NCBI RefSeq assembly: GCF_029338555.1
Contig: NZ_CP119989.1
Location: forward strand, 1,364,001 to 1,428,000
Source of the DNA: Halobaculum marinum
GTDB taxonomy: Archaea > Halobacteriota > Halobacteria > Halobacteriales > Haloferacaceae
Length of the DNA stretch: 64,000 nt
Reading direction: 5' to 3'
Shown here: positions 1 to 8,788 of the stretch, piece after piece
Position numbering within the stretch: position 1 is the stretch's first letter
Layout: each line of letters starts with the position of its first letter
Translations under genes and position numbers: made by a program
Notes under the pieces: generated by a model
The model's input: only the letters and a program-made list of their open reading frames with translations
The model's database searches: none
What the model was told of the DNA's origin: nothing

Positions 1-134
1 TCGACGTCGACGGATCGGTCAGTCGGGTTCAGAGTCATGTGGGTGAGAACGGGAGCAGCGCGCGGCCAGCGATCGCACGCGTCTCTCGTCTCCCTCCACC
101 CGACACGACTAAGAGCGTGGTGGCCGGCGCCGAC

Positions 135-887
135 TCAGGCGAACTCGACGAGCGTCCCTTCGTAGCGGCAGTCCTCCAGCGCGTGCTTGGCGGCGTAGCC
201 GGCGTCGTGGGGCGTCTCGCCGCTGCCGACGCCGACCTTCAACTGGACGCCGGCGTCGTCGGCGACGTGGTCGATGGCGCCCATGTACTCGTCGTGGGTG
301 AGGTCCGGGCAGACGGCGATGACGTTGTCGCCGCCGACGAAGAACGACAGGGCGCCGTGCTCCTCGCGCATGTACTTCATCAGGCTGGCGTAGCCGTGTT
401 CGATGTTGATGAACGAGTCGAACTCGTTGAGGCGGTCGGTGTACTTCCCCGTCGCGTCGTTCACGTCGAAGTGGGCGATGTGCACGTCGTCGTCGGCCGA
501 CTCGGTGAGGAACTCGCCCGCGAACGCCTCGCTGCGGTCCGACGACTGCGCGGAGCCGGCGGCCTGGACGCGCTCGGTCGCCGTCTCCAGCGCCTCGATC
601 GGCACCTCGTCGACGCCGACACCGAGGCTGACGGTGACGGGGAAGCGGTTGCCCACCGACTCCTGGAGGAGTTCGTGGTCGCGGCGGTCGAGGCCGTTCG
701 TCACGGCCACCATGTTGTCGAAGCGGGTGAAGAAGACGTAGCCCCCCCGGTTGCCGATGTACTGTGCCAGGTCCGCGAACAGGCGTGACTGGAGCGTCTG
801 GAGGTCCATCTCCCGACGCGGCTCCGGCGTCACGGTCCACGGGCCGTAGTTGTCGATCTGCACCAGGGTCAACTGCGCGGCGGTCAC
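135..887 (-). CDS. gch3: GTP cyclohydrolase III (archaeal type)
   Basis: 250-aa protein of the archaeal GTP cyclohydrolase III (ArfA-type) family, which opens GTP to a formamidopyrimidine as the first step of riboflavin and coenzyme F420 synthesis in the cytosol. The N-terminal 'QIDNYGPWTVTPEPRRE' and the internal 'FFVGGDNVIAV' stretch are characteristic. The protein looks like two related halves: 'FFTRFDNMVAVTNG' near residue 60 is echoed by 'FFVGGDNVIAV' near residue 180. I chose the GTG at 887, which gives the usual start just before the conserved IDNYGPW block; the frame stays open further upstream but that part is Arg/Pro-rich and unlike the family. It stands alone, divergent from the HAD gene. 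Confidence 0.92.
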   Translation of the reverse strand: MTAAQLTLVQIDNYGPWTVTPEPRREMDLQTLQSRLFADLAQYIGNRGGYVFFTRFDNMVAVTNGLDRRDHELLQESVGNRFPVTVSLGVGVDEVPIEALETATERVQAAGSAQSSDRSEAFAGEFLTESADDDVHIAHFDVNDATGKYTDRLNEFDSFINIEHGYASLMKYMREEHGALSFFVGGDNVIAVCPDLTHDEYMGAIDHVADDAGVQLKVGVGSGETPHDAGYAAKHALEDCRYEGTLVEFA

Positions 888-1044
888 TGTACTCCGAGGG
901 CGGGGCCGCCGACACATACGCGTTACCGTTCACAGATCCGTGATACCGGAGCGGTTCGCCGGTACCCGAACAAGACCGATGGGACGACCCACCGACCGTC
1001 GCTCCCGGCGACGGCTTCAACACCGTTCCGGCCCAAGCGCGCCC

Positions 1045-1851
1045 GTGATACGCGGCGTCGTACTCGACGTGGACGGGACGGTCGTGCGGGGCCGAGATCC
1101 GATTCCGGGCGCGCCGGCGGCGTTGGTCGACCTGCGCGCGGCGGAGCTCTCGGTGTGTTTCTGCTCGAACAACCCGACGAAGGGGCCGCCGGCGTACGTC
1201 GAGCGACTCGCGGCCGCCGGTATCGACGCGCACGAGTCCGAGGTCGTCACGGCCGCCGACAGCACGGTCGCGTACCTCCGCGACAACCACGCCGACGACG
1301 CGCTGTACGTGCTCGGGGAGGCGGGCCTCGTCGAGCAACTGGAGGCCGCCGACCTGACCGTCACGACCGATCGCGACGCGGCGACCGCCGGCGTCGTCTC
1401 CATCGACCGCTCGTTCGACTACGACGACCTCTGTGGGGCGCTGTGGGCCCTGAACGACGGCACGCCGTACGTCGGAACCGACCCAGACCGCGTCATCCCC
1501 GGCGCCGACGCGTTCGTCCCGGGTTCGGGCGCGGTGATCAACGCCGTCCGCGGCGTCCTCGACCACGACCCGGACGCGGTCCTCGGCAAGCCGTCGGCGA
1601 CGGCGCGAGACCTGGTGCTCGACGCGGTGGGCTGTCCGCCCGAGGAGTGTCTCGTCGTCGGCGACCGCCTCGACACGGACATCGCGCTCGGCGCCGACGC
1701 CGGGATGACGACCGCGCTCGTGTTGACGGGCGTCACCGACCGCGCCGACGTCGCCGACTCCCCATACGACCCAGACTACGTCCTCGACGACCTCTCGGGC
1801 CTCGCCGACGTGCTCGCGGCCGAGTCGACGCCTCAGGAACGTACCGACTGA
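1045..1851 (+). CDS. HAD-superfamily phosphatase, NagD / subclass IIA type
   Basis: 268-aa cytosolic HAD hydrolase. The nucleophile motif 'DVDGTVVRG' lies at the N-terminus, the Ser/Thr-type motif II is 'FCSNNPTK', the motif III Lys is in 'LGKPSATA', and the metal-binding motif IV is 'VVGDRLDTDI'. The cap between motifs II and III and the 'PGSGAVINAV' segment fit the NagD/4-nitrophenylphosphatase subclass (type IIA). The natural substrate (sugar phosphate, nucleotide or phosphoglycolate) cannot be told from sequence. The GTG at 1045 is used because it puts 'MIRGVVLDVDGT' at the N-terminus; about 30 nt upstream is a weak TATA-like 'cttcaac'. The open frame extends further upstream but is basic and unlike a haloarchaeal protein. 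Confidence 0.88.
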   Translation: MIRGVVLDVDGTVVRGRDPIPGAPAALVDLRAAELSVCFCSNNPTKGPPAYVERLAAAGIDAHESEVVTAADSTVAYLRDNHADDALYVLGEAGLVEQLEAADLTVTTDRDAATAGVVSIDRSFDYDDLCGALWALNDGTPYVGTDPDRVIPGADAFVPGSGAVINAVRGVLDHDPDAVLGKPSATARDLVLDAVGCPPEECLVVGDRLDTDIALGADAGMTTALVLTGVTDRADVADSPYDPDYVLDDLSGLADVLAAESTPQERTD

Positions 1852-1942
1852 TCACCCGAACGCGAGTGAACTGGTCGCTCGGAGAATCACGTGTGGTATT
1901 GTCTGACAAAGACTTATGCCGGGTGATGTGGTATGGTGTGTC

Positions 1943-2092
1943 ATGGAAGAGCGCGACTCACCGTACGTCTTCCGCGACGAGCCAGCCGATCCCCTCGAGG
2001 GAACTACCGACCACTCCGACGAGGACGTGGTCATCATCGACGGCCGCGCGATGACGTACCGAACCTACCGGGGCGACGAGACAGCCCACTGA
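1943..2092 (+). CDS. Small acidic protein, 49 aa, unknown function
   Basis: A 49-aa ORF (MEERDSPYVFRDEP... ending RGDETAH) with typical haloarchaeal acidic composition and no cysteines or membrane segment. Support for it being real: a TATA-like 'acttatgc' around 1912-1919 lies about 27 nt before the ATG, which is the normal leaderless arrangement here, and codon third positions are mostly G or C. I do not recognise a family. The short strand-forming stretch 'DVVIIDGRAMTYRTYRG' could form a small beta hairpin (inference). It lies between the HAD gene and the convergent OsmC gene and is probably transcribed alone. Confidence 0.55.
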   Translation: MEERDSPYVFRDEPADPLEGTTDHSDEDVVIIDGRAMTYRTYRGDETAH

Positions 2093-2177
2093 GCGCGCCG
2101 GTCGCCGCGACGGCGGCGGCTCGCGGTCCTTCTTACGGCCTCGAAGAAACGACGGCGTGTCGAGCGACTGCGCCGGC

Positions 2178-2576
2178 TCAGAAGGCGTTGGCGTGCGTCG
2201 TGACGTCGGCGTGGAGCCCCTCGCGGAGCGCCGTGTGGACGTGACAGATACCCTCGGCGCGCTCGACGATGTCGGCGAGCGTGTCGTCGTCGACGTCGGC
2301 CTCGACGTAGATGTCGAAGCTGATGCCCGTCAGATCGTCGTCGTCGTCGAGCGTCGCCTCGGCGTCGATCTGGACGCGACCGAGGTCGTCGTGGCCGCGC
2401 TGCTGGCCGCCGACGCGGAACGCAGGCAGGAAACAGGAGGCGTAGTCGGCCACCAGCACGGAGTTGGGGTCGGGACCGTCCTCACCCAGCGCGTCGATCG
2501 TCAACTCGAAGTCGCCGACCTCGCTCGTGCTCGTGAACCCTTCTTCGCTGACCGTGGAGGTCTCGATGTCGGACAT
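2178..2576 (-). CDS. OsmC family protein
   Basis: 132-aa OsmC/Ohr-fold protein. The family acts as a thiol peroxidase against organic hydroperoxides, using two cysteines. Here the first Cys is in 'DYASCFLPAFRVGGQQ' on the central helix and the second in 'AEGICHVHTALREG', both in the expected positions. The protein is short and lacks extra domains. The ATG at 2576 follows a TATA-like 'tttaggc' at about 2605-2611, consistent with a leaderless transcript. Function in peroxide detoxification is family knowledge; a substrate is not visible. Confidence 0.87.
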   Translation of the reverse strand: MSDIETSTVSEEGFTSTSEVGDFELTIDALGEDGPDPNSVLVADYASCFLPAFRVGGQQRGHDDLGRVQIDAEATLDDDDDLTGISFDIYVEADVDDDTLADIVERAEGICHVHTALREGLHADVTTHANAF

Positions 2577-2689
2577 GTGCGAGCGGAAGGTGGGTCGCTC
2601 GACGCCTAAACCTTGTTACTGCGGCGACTCCGCGACGCGTTCGCCCACATTCAGGGGTCGTCCAGAGCGCCGCGACGCGGCCGCCGGCC

Positions 2690-3427
2690 TCAGTACGCGT
2701 CGCCGCCGATGGTGAACGTCTCGTCACCCTCGAGGACGACGACTTCGGCGTCGTTGCCGGTGCCGTCTACCTCACGGACGAAGTCGTCCACGTCGATTTC
2801 GATCGGCGGGAACGTGTCGTAGTGCATCGGGAACGCGTAGTCGGGGTCACACCAGTCGACCGCGACGGCGGCCTGCCACGGCCCCATCGTGAAGTGGTCG
2901 CCGCAGGGGACCGCGACGGCATCGGGTTCGAGGAACGGCCCGATCACGTCCTTCATCTCCGACATCAGCGCCGTGTCGCCGGCGTGGTAGAACGTCGTGT
3001 TCTCGGCGTCGCTCGTCTGTGTCGGCATCTGCGAGGAGAGCACGAAGCCCGCGGGCATCCCGACCTCGTGCTCGTAGCCGGTGTTGAGGCCGGAGGTGTG
3101 GTCCGCGCGGACCATCGTGACGAACGCGTCGCCGCACTCGACGGTGCCGCCGAGGTTCATCCCGATGGGGTCCTCGAAGCCGTGTTCGTCGCTCAGGTAC
3201 GCCGTGATCTCCGGCGTCGCGACGAGCGTCGCGTCCGAGAACTCCCCGGCGTGGGCGATGTGGTCGGCGTGCCCGTGCGTGATGAGCACGTAGTCGGGGT
3301 CGGCCACGTCCGACGGCGAGAGCGACGTGTGCGGGTTGTCGAAGAACGGGTCGATCAGCAGGCGCGTGTCACCGATCTCGACGGCCCACGTAGAGTGGCC
3401 GTGCCAGGTGAGGTCCATTTCGGACAT
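2690..3427 (-). CDS. Metal-dependent hydrolase, metallo-beta-lactamase fold (UPF0173-like)
   Basis: 245-aa cytosolic metallo-beta-lactamase fold protein of the UPF0173/UlaG-like group. It starts with '[16 protein letters not shown]', carries the metal motif 'THGHADH' (HxHxDH), a later His in '[10 protein letters not shown]', the Asp in 'YHAGDTALM' and a final His in '[10 protein letters not shown]'. The substrate is unknown. Start choice: the ATG at 3427 is about 27 nt downstream of a TATA-like 'atttatgtg' (about 3450-3458); a GTG at 3436 and an ATG at 3418 are also in frame but fit this promoter less well. Single-gene unit. Confidence 0.87.
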   Translation of the reverse strand: MSEMDLTWHGHSTWAVEIGDTRLLIDPFFDNPHTSLSPSDVADPDYVLITHGHADHIAHAGEFSDATLVATPEITAYLSDEHGFEDPIGMNLGGTVECGDAFVTMVRADHTSGLNTGYEHEVGMPAGFVLSSQMPTQTSDAENTTFYHAGDTALMSEMKDVIGPFLEPDAVAVPCGDHFTMGPWQAAVAVDWCDPDYAFPMHYDTFPPIEIDVDDFVREVDGTGNDAEVVVLEGDETFTIGGDAY

Positions 3428-3518
3428 ACACGACACCGTTCGCTCGAATTACACATAAATCCGTTCGCCACTGGACCGACCGACCGACGACGGAAGTTCG
3501 GTGCGTCGACAGGCGCGG

Positions 3519-3989
3519 TCAGTCGGCCGCCTGCGGCGGTCCGCCGAGGGCCGACCGCGCGGGGAGGTGACCGACGTAGTCGTCGAGGTCGAGCGCGAAA
3601 CCACGCTCGCGCGCCTCGTCGAGGCCGATCCACGAGAACGAGAACTCGCTCCCGTGTTCGGCGCCGCCGTCGCGCACGACGTGGACCCACTCGTCGCGCG
3701 GTTCGTGGACCTCGGCGTGGTAGAAGTGCCGAACGTACGCCTTCGGCGGCGACTCCCGTCTGGTCCACACGTCCGTCGCCAGTTTCTCGACGCTCGACAG
3801 CGTCGCCAGTCCGCTCTCCTCGCGAATCTCCCGGAACACCGCCGTCCGCGGGCGCTCGCCCGGTTCGATAGTCCCCTTCGGGATCTGGAGCCCCTCGTGA
3901 CCGGGGCCCTCGAACACCAGTAGTTCCGAGCCGCCGCGAGTGATGTACGCGCACGCCTTCCCGACGTACGTCGTCTCCGGCTCGTGCAT
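3519..3989 (-). CDS. Nudix hydrolase
   Basis: 156-aa Nudix hydrolase. The Nudix box is intact: G-x5-E-x7-R-E-x2-E-E-x-G, seen as 'GTIEPGE' ... 'REIREESGL' near residues 37-59. The family hydrolyses nucleoside diphosphate derivatives with Mg2+; the substrate here cannot be assigned. The start is the ATG at 3989: a strong TATA-like 'ctttaat' (minus strand, about 4014-4020) sits 27 nt upstream, so the extra 21 residues of the longer open frame from 4052 would lie upstream of the transcript. Confidence 0.88.
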   Translation of the reverse strand: MHEPETTYVGKACAYITRGGSELLVFEGPGHEGLQIPKGTIEPGERPRTAVFREIREESGLATLSSVEKLATDVWTRRESPPKAYVRHFYHAEVHEPRDEWVHVVRDGGAEHGSEFSFSWIGLDEARERGFALDLDDYVGHLPARSALGGPPQAAD

Positions 3990-4112
3990 ACCCACACTAA
4001 CCTCGGTTCCGATATTAAAGGTGACCCTGATGGTATCTTCACACATCCCCAATAGAATTAGGAGATACTAGGACGGTCGTCGCGACCGGCGGCGGATTCG
4101 CGGTCGATCCGG

Positions 4113-7100
4113 TCAGACCGTAAATCGCGTGACGGTCGTGGCGGCCCGTTCGAAGTCCGCGTCGCCGGCGGCGGCGACGGTGATGTCGTTCTCGCCGTAG
4201 CCGATGTCAAGGGTGACCTCGTACTCGCCGTCCTCCGGGGTGATGATCGCCGAGTCGACCGGCGTCGTCACGGCGACGCGCTCGCCGGTCGTCTTGCCGG
4301 CGACGACGACGGTGTTGCCCTGGAAACTCGTGTCGACGCGCAGCGCGGGTTTCTCGTCGCTGTCGTGGAGGCGCCGTTCGAGGAAGCGCTCGCGGACGAA
4401 CGTGGGCGTCTCGACGGGTTCGCCGGCGTCGATGCCGTGCGCGAGACGGACGTACTGGGCCATCGACCACGCCAGCGGCGTCGCGCTCCCGGTCCCCTCA
4501 CCGTACTCCCAGTCGTACTCGGTGCGGTAGTCGCGGTCCCACACCTGTTCTGCGATCATCCGCCCGGAGTTGGCGAACTGCTGCATGGTCTGCAGCAGCG
4601 CCGTCGGGTCGAGCAGGTCCTCGCGGTCGGTCTCCTCGGGGTCGGCCAGCAGTTCGTACTCGCCGCGCTCGCCCGTGAGGAGCGGCCACAGACGGCCCTT
4701 CCCGTGGTTCTCGACGGACCACGGGGCGCCGACGTCTCCCTCGTCGCGCTCGCCGTAGCCGTCGCCGTTGTAGCGGTAGAACGCGGCGCCGGCGGGTAAG
4801 TCGACGCGGATGGTGTCGTCGACCTCCTGGACGGAGTTGCGGATCGTCTCGTCGTCCCACGGCTTGATCCCCAGTCTGACCAAGTCGAGGAAGCCGGCGT
4901 CGATGATGTCGCGCTCGTCGAGGCGCGGGCCGTTGTTCGCGAGCGTCCGCAGGTGGCCCGCGTCGGGGTCGCCGTCCCGGGTCACCCGCACGTAGTACGG
5001 CGTGTGGGTGTGCCGGTCCGTCCCTGTCTCCGTCGCGGTCCACGTCTCCACCTCGTCGGCCCAGCGGTCCGCCAGCGCCAGCCACACGAGCGCGTCGGCG
5101 TCGTGGCCGTGCTCCACCGCGAGTTTGCCGGCGCACGCGAGGCCGGCGATTTCGGCGGCGATGGACGACGGCGAGTAGCCCGACTCCTCCTCCCAGCGCT
5201 CTTGGGCGCTGAAGGGGCCGTTGCGGGCGACGTAGTCCGCCGACCGACGGACGTTCTCGTACTCGTAGAGGGTGTCCTCGAACGCGACGCCGTCCTCCCA
5301 GAGGTGGTACGCCATCACCGCGGGGAACGAGATGTTGTCCATCTGCTCGCCGCCCCAGCGGGTGATTCCGTTGAGGTAGGTGTTCTGCGGGATGAAGCCG
5401 TCCTCGTCCTGCTGGTACTCGTAGATGTACTCCAGTTGGTCGATGGCCGTCTCGATGTCGCCGGTCAACTCGGCGGCCGTGAACACCTGGTAGAGGTCAC
5501 GCGCCCACACGAAGTTGTAGCCGTACCCCTTCTGCTCGCCAGCGTGGACCGCCTCGCCCCACGGCACCGACGGCGAGGCGACGGAGGCGCCGCGGTACGT
5601 CTTGTCCTCGACGGCCCGCAGCGTCATCAGCGCCGTGCGGTACTGGTTCGCCAGGTCGGCGTCACCGGCGACCGAGTCTGGCAGGGGCTTCTTCCCGAGG
5701 AACGTCTGCCAGGTGTCGCGGTACGCCTCGCGGACGGTCTCGTACCCGCGTGCGAGCGCGCCCACCGCCTCACCGAGCGCCGCCGAGGCGTCCGCCTGGC
5801 GGGCGAACCCGAGCGCGAGCGTCTCGCTGGTGCGCCGGCCCGAGCCGAGTCGGCCGACGAGCACGACGTTGTCGTCGTCGATGGACGAGCGCGTCGTCGG
5901 CACCTCGCCCTCGGCGAACAGCGTCGCCAGGTCGTCGCTGCCGGCGGCCGCGACGGTCGCCCAGTCGAAGCGGTCGCTCGTCGCCATCGCGACCGCGACC
6001 GAGTAGCCGTTGCCGTCCTCGTCGACGAGCATCGCGTCGCCGGACTCGCCGGTGTAGGCGCCGGCGTCGCGGGCGACGAGGTGGTGGCTCCCCGGCTTCC
6101 CCAGGCGGAGGCCGCGGTCGCGCGTGCCCGTGTTCGTGAGCGCGGTGTCGGCGACCGCGAACACGTCGTACTCCTTGCGGTCGTCGGCGCGGAAGTCGAT
6201 GTCCGCCACGACCGCGTCGTGGGTCGGGTCGACGGCGTACTCGACGCGCAGCGTCCACTCGTGGCCGCGGCCGTCGCCCGTCTCTGTGATCTCGTGGGCG
6301 AACAACAGCGCGTCGTCCTCGGTCGGGACGACCCGCCGCTCGACGGTGTCGTCGCCCGGCCGGGGCCCCTCGACGTGGGTCCGGACGGTGTAGTCGGCGT
6401 CCGCCTCCGAGACGATGAAGTCCAGCGTCCGCAGGTTCATCAGGTCGACGCGGGGGAACCGCACCTCGGTGAGCGCCCCCTCCGTGAGGGTGAACCACAC
6501 CCGGGAGGCGTCCAGCGAACCGTGGTCTGCGGCGGTGCCGACGCCGAACTTCTCGCCGGTCGTCCACCGGGGTCGGTCGGTCGGCGCTGTCGGCGTCGCC
6601 GCGGCGCTCGGGAGCGCGTCGTACGCCGCCAGCGTCGCGGTGGTGCGCAGGCGGAAGCAGTGGGCGTACCCCAGCGGCGTCGCGCTGTCGGGCGTGCCGT
6701 CGTCGTACCACTGCTCGGGGAGGTAGCCGGTCCGCGTCGTCAGCGGGCCGTCGTCCTCGATGAGCGCGTACAGCTCCGCGGCGCGGTCGAACATCCAGCC
6801 GGCGGTCTGCTCGCGGCCACGCTCGGACAGCAACGCCCCGAGCGTCGCCGCCCCGGACGCGCCCATCGCGGTCGTGAGCGTCCACACCTTCTCGTCGTCT
6901 TGGCCCTCCGTGCGCCAGTCGTCGCCCTCGTAGCGGATCAACCCCTCGACGGACGACTCCTCGGACCGGCGGTACAGCCCGTCCAACGAGGCGCGGACGT
7001 GGTCTGCGACCCGGTCGATGTCCGTCTCGGTGACGTGGAGGCCGTCCACGGCGTCGACGGCGGCCAGCGCGTCCACGAGCGCGAACGTCGACGAGTCCAG

Positions 7101-8669
7101 TCGGTCGTCGAGGTCGTCGCCGGTCAGGCGCATCCCGTAGGTGCGCGAGTCGGCGTCCCACAGCGCGTCGAGCGCGTCGAACGTCTCCTCGGCACCGGCG
7201 CGTCCCCGGGTCCGCAGGTCGTCGCTCACCGGCGCGCGCGCGACGGCGGCGTACGCCTCGACGAACGTGGCGGCGGTGTGGGTGAACCGCCCGGCCAGGT
7301 CCTCCCAGAGGTTCTGACACCGCTCGGGGAGGCCGTCGTCGCCACGGGCCTCGTCGAGCGCGTCGACGCCGGCGGCGACGCTCTCGCGGATCCGGCGCTC
7401 GTCTGCGGTCGACAGCCCCTCGCCGTGTTCGCGCAGGAACGTCGCGAGGAAGTTGACGGTGAGGGCGGTCTGGTCGGCCTGGTACTCCGCGGAGTCGTCG
7501 CGTCCCTCGACGCGGGCGTTCGCCCACCCCGGGGCCAGCGAGCCGTCGGCGGCCCACACGCGGTGGGGCCACGAGCCGTCGGCCTGCTGGGCCTCACAGT
7601 AGAAGCGAGCGCTGCGCGCGAGGTCCGCGGGGTCGACCCCGAGGTCGAGCGCCTCGCTCGACTCCATGAGGTGCTGGGACACCCGTGCGTCGTCGCGGAA
7701 CCACGTGTAGCCGTAGCCGCCGGAGTTGCGGAAGAACGGGTCGAACTCCGGTCCAGCGATTCGTGCGCCGCTGGGCGCTTCGAGGAGGTCGAGCGCTCGC
7801 ATGTCCGAGCGCACCGTCTGCCGTCGCGGCGTGTCGTCGGGGACCGACAGCCCGGTTCGTTCCCGTGCGACCGTCCGGAGTTCGTCCGCGCCGGCGTGTT
7901 CGATGGCGCAGTCGCGCAGTCGCGACAGCGCGCCCTCGCGGTCGTCGTCGTCGGTCAGCATCGTGACGAGCGTCGTGCGCAGGCCCCGACCGGCGCGCTC
8001 CAGCGGCGCGGTGACGACCACGTCGCCGCTGAGGTGGGTGTCCTCGTAGCGGTTGATCGCCCCCTCCCGCGGGAGCGCGACGGGGTCTGGGTCCAGCAGT
8101 TCCTCGAACCGCTCTGGGATCTGCGCGCGCACGTCCTCCAGCCCCGTCGAGGCGGTGACGTAGTCGTGTTCCGTGCGGTGGAACACCTCGACCGCGTCGC
8201 CGTCGACCGGGCCTGCTCCCTCGTGGATCAGCCGCCCCACACGCGTCTCTTGCCCCTCCGGCGCGAGCGTGAGGAAGGCGACGAGGTGTGCCTTCGGTGG
8301 GATCGACCCACGCAACTCGACGTGGGTGAGGTGCTCGCGCCCCAGCGTCAGGTCGTACTGGTGGATGGTGAACTCGCCGGCGTCGTACTCCGTCTCGACG
8401 AGGGCCGTCTCGCGGTAGTAGTGTTGTCGGACGGTCTGGAGGTCGTCGAACCAGTACGTTCGCTCGTCGGTCTCGATGCCGAACCGAGACCTGTCGACGC
8501 CGGATAGCCCCGACAGCGAGGAGGAGAAGTCCCGGATGCTCCCAGTCGGCGCGACGTGCACCAGCCGCTCGCCCCGTCCGGAGAACGCTCCGTGGACAGT
8601 GCTGGCGGTGCCCGTCGCGCCGTGGCCGCGGTCGCGCTTGTAGTCGTTGAGTGCCGTTCGAAGCCGCAT
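4113..8669 (-). CDS. Tandem GH15 glucoamylase (glucan 1,4-alpha-glucosidase), 1518 aa
   Basis: Very large cytosolic protein (no signal peptide) made of two glucoamylase-like units. The first (about 1-690) has 'YGYTWFRDDARV' and ends with 'LPEQWYDDG...SATPLGYAHCFRL'. The second (about 700-1420) has a GH15 N-terminal beta-sandwich, then 'YNFVWARDLYQVF', the acidic triplet E1160-E1162 before 'SGYSP', 'RLWPLLTGERG' and 'SATPLAWSMAQYVRL'. A beta-type tail follows from about 1430. GH15 enzymes release glucose from non-reducing ends of alpha-1,4 glucans. Whether both halves are active is open; the second has the better catalytic motifs. A TATA-like 'ctttaac' at about 8692-8699 supports the ATG at 8669. 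It heads an alpha-glucan cluster with the GH13, GT4 and GH77 genes. Confidence 0.88.
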   Translation of the reverse strand: MRLRTALNDYKRDRGHGATGTASTVHGAFSGRGERLVHVAPTGSIRDFSSSLSGLSGVDRSRFGIETDERTYWFDDLQTVRQHYYRETALVETEYDAGEFTIHQYDLTLGREHLTHVELRGSIPPKAHLVAFLTLAPEGQETRVGRLIHEGAGPVDGDAVEVFHRTEHDYVTASTGLEDVRAQIPERFEELLDPDPVALPREGAINRYEDTHLSGDVVVTAPLERAGRGLRTTLVTMLTDDDDREGALSRLRDCAIEHAGADELRTVARERTGLSVPDDTPRRQTVRSDMRALDLLEAPSGARIAGPEFDPFFRNSGGYGYTWFRDDARVSQHLMESSEALDLGVDPADLARSARFYCEAQQADGSWPHRVWAADGSLAPGWANARVEGRDDSAEYQADQTALTVNFLATFLREHGEGLSTADERRIRESVAAGVDALDEARGDDGLPERCQNLWEDLAGRFTHTAATFVEAYAAVARAPVSDDLRTRGRAGAEETFDALDALWDADSRTYGMRLTGDDLDDRLDSSTFALVDALAAVDAVDGLHVTETDIDRVADHVRASLDGLYRRSEESSVEGLIRYEGDDWRTEGQDDEKVWTLTTAMGASGAATLGALLSERGREQTAGWMFDRAAELYALIEDDGPLTTRTGYLPEQWYDDGTPDSATPLGYAHCFRLRTTATLAAYDALPSAAATPTAPTDRPRWTTGEKFGVGTAADHGSLDASRVWFTLTEGALTEVRFPRVDLMNLRTLDFIVSEADADYTVRTHVEGPRPGDDTVERRVVPTEDDALLFAHEITETGDGRGHEWTLRVEYAVDPTHDAVVADIDFRADDRKEYDVFAVADTALTNTGTRDRGLRLGKPGSHHLVARDAGAYTGESGDAMLVDEDGNGYSVAVAMATSDRFDWATVAAAGSDDLATLFAEGEVPTTRSSIDDDNVVLVGRLGSGRRTSETLALGFARQADASAALGEAVGALARGYETVREAYRDTWQTFLGKKPLPDSVAGDADLANQYRTALMTLRAVEDKTYRGASVASPSVPWGEAVHAGEQKGYGYNFVWARDLYQVFTAAELTGDIETAIDQLEYIYEYQQDEDGFIPQNTYLNGITRWGGEQMDNISFPAVMAYHLWEDGVAFEDTLYEYENVRRSADYVARNGPFSAQERWEEESGYSPSSIAAEIAGLACAGKLAVEHGHDADALVWLALADRWADEVETWTATETGTDRHTHTPYYVRVTRDGDPDAGHLRTLANNGPRLDERDIIDAGFLDLVRLGIKPWDDETIRNSVQEVDDTIRVDLPAGAAFYRYNGDGYGERDEGDVGAPWSVENHGKGRLWPLLTGERGEYELLADPEETDREDLLDPTALLQTMQQFANSGRMIAEQVWDRDYRTEYDWEYGEGTGSATPLAWSMAQYVRLAHGIDAGEPVETPTFVRERFLERRLHDSDEKPALRVDTSFQGNTVVVAGKTTGERVAVTTPVDSAIITPEDGEYEVTLDIGYGENDITVAAAGDADFERAATTVTRFTV

Positions 8670-8788
8670 TCACCCGTGCAACTACTCCCGTGGTTAAAGA
8701 CTCCGCGGTACGTGAGCAGTTCGCATCCGTCGTCGCGGGGGGCGGGGTCACCCCCGAGCGGGAGTCGGCGCGACGACGGTCGCCCGGA

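Noticed and set aside
1-38. Possible N-terminus of a minus-strand gene (ATG at 38, 'MTLNPTDRSVDV')
   Set aside because: Only 12 codons are visible before the edge and no TATA element is found at the expected distance; not enough to call a gene.
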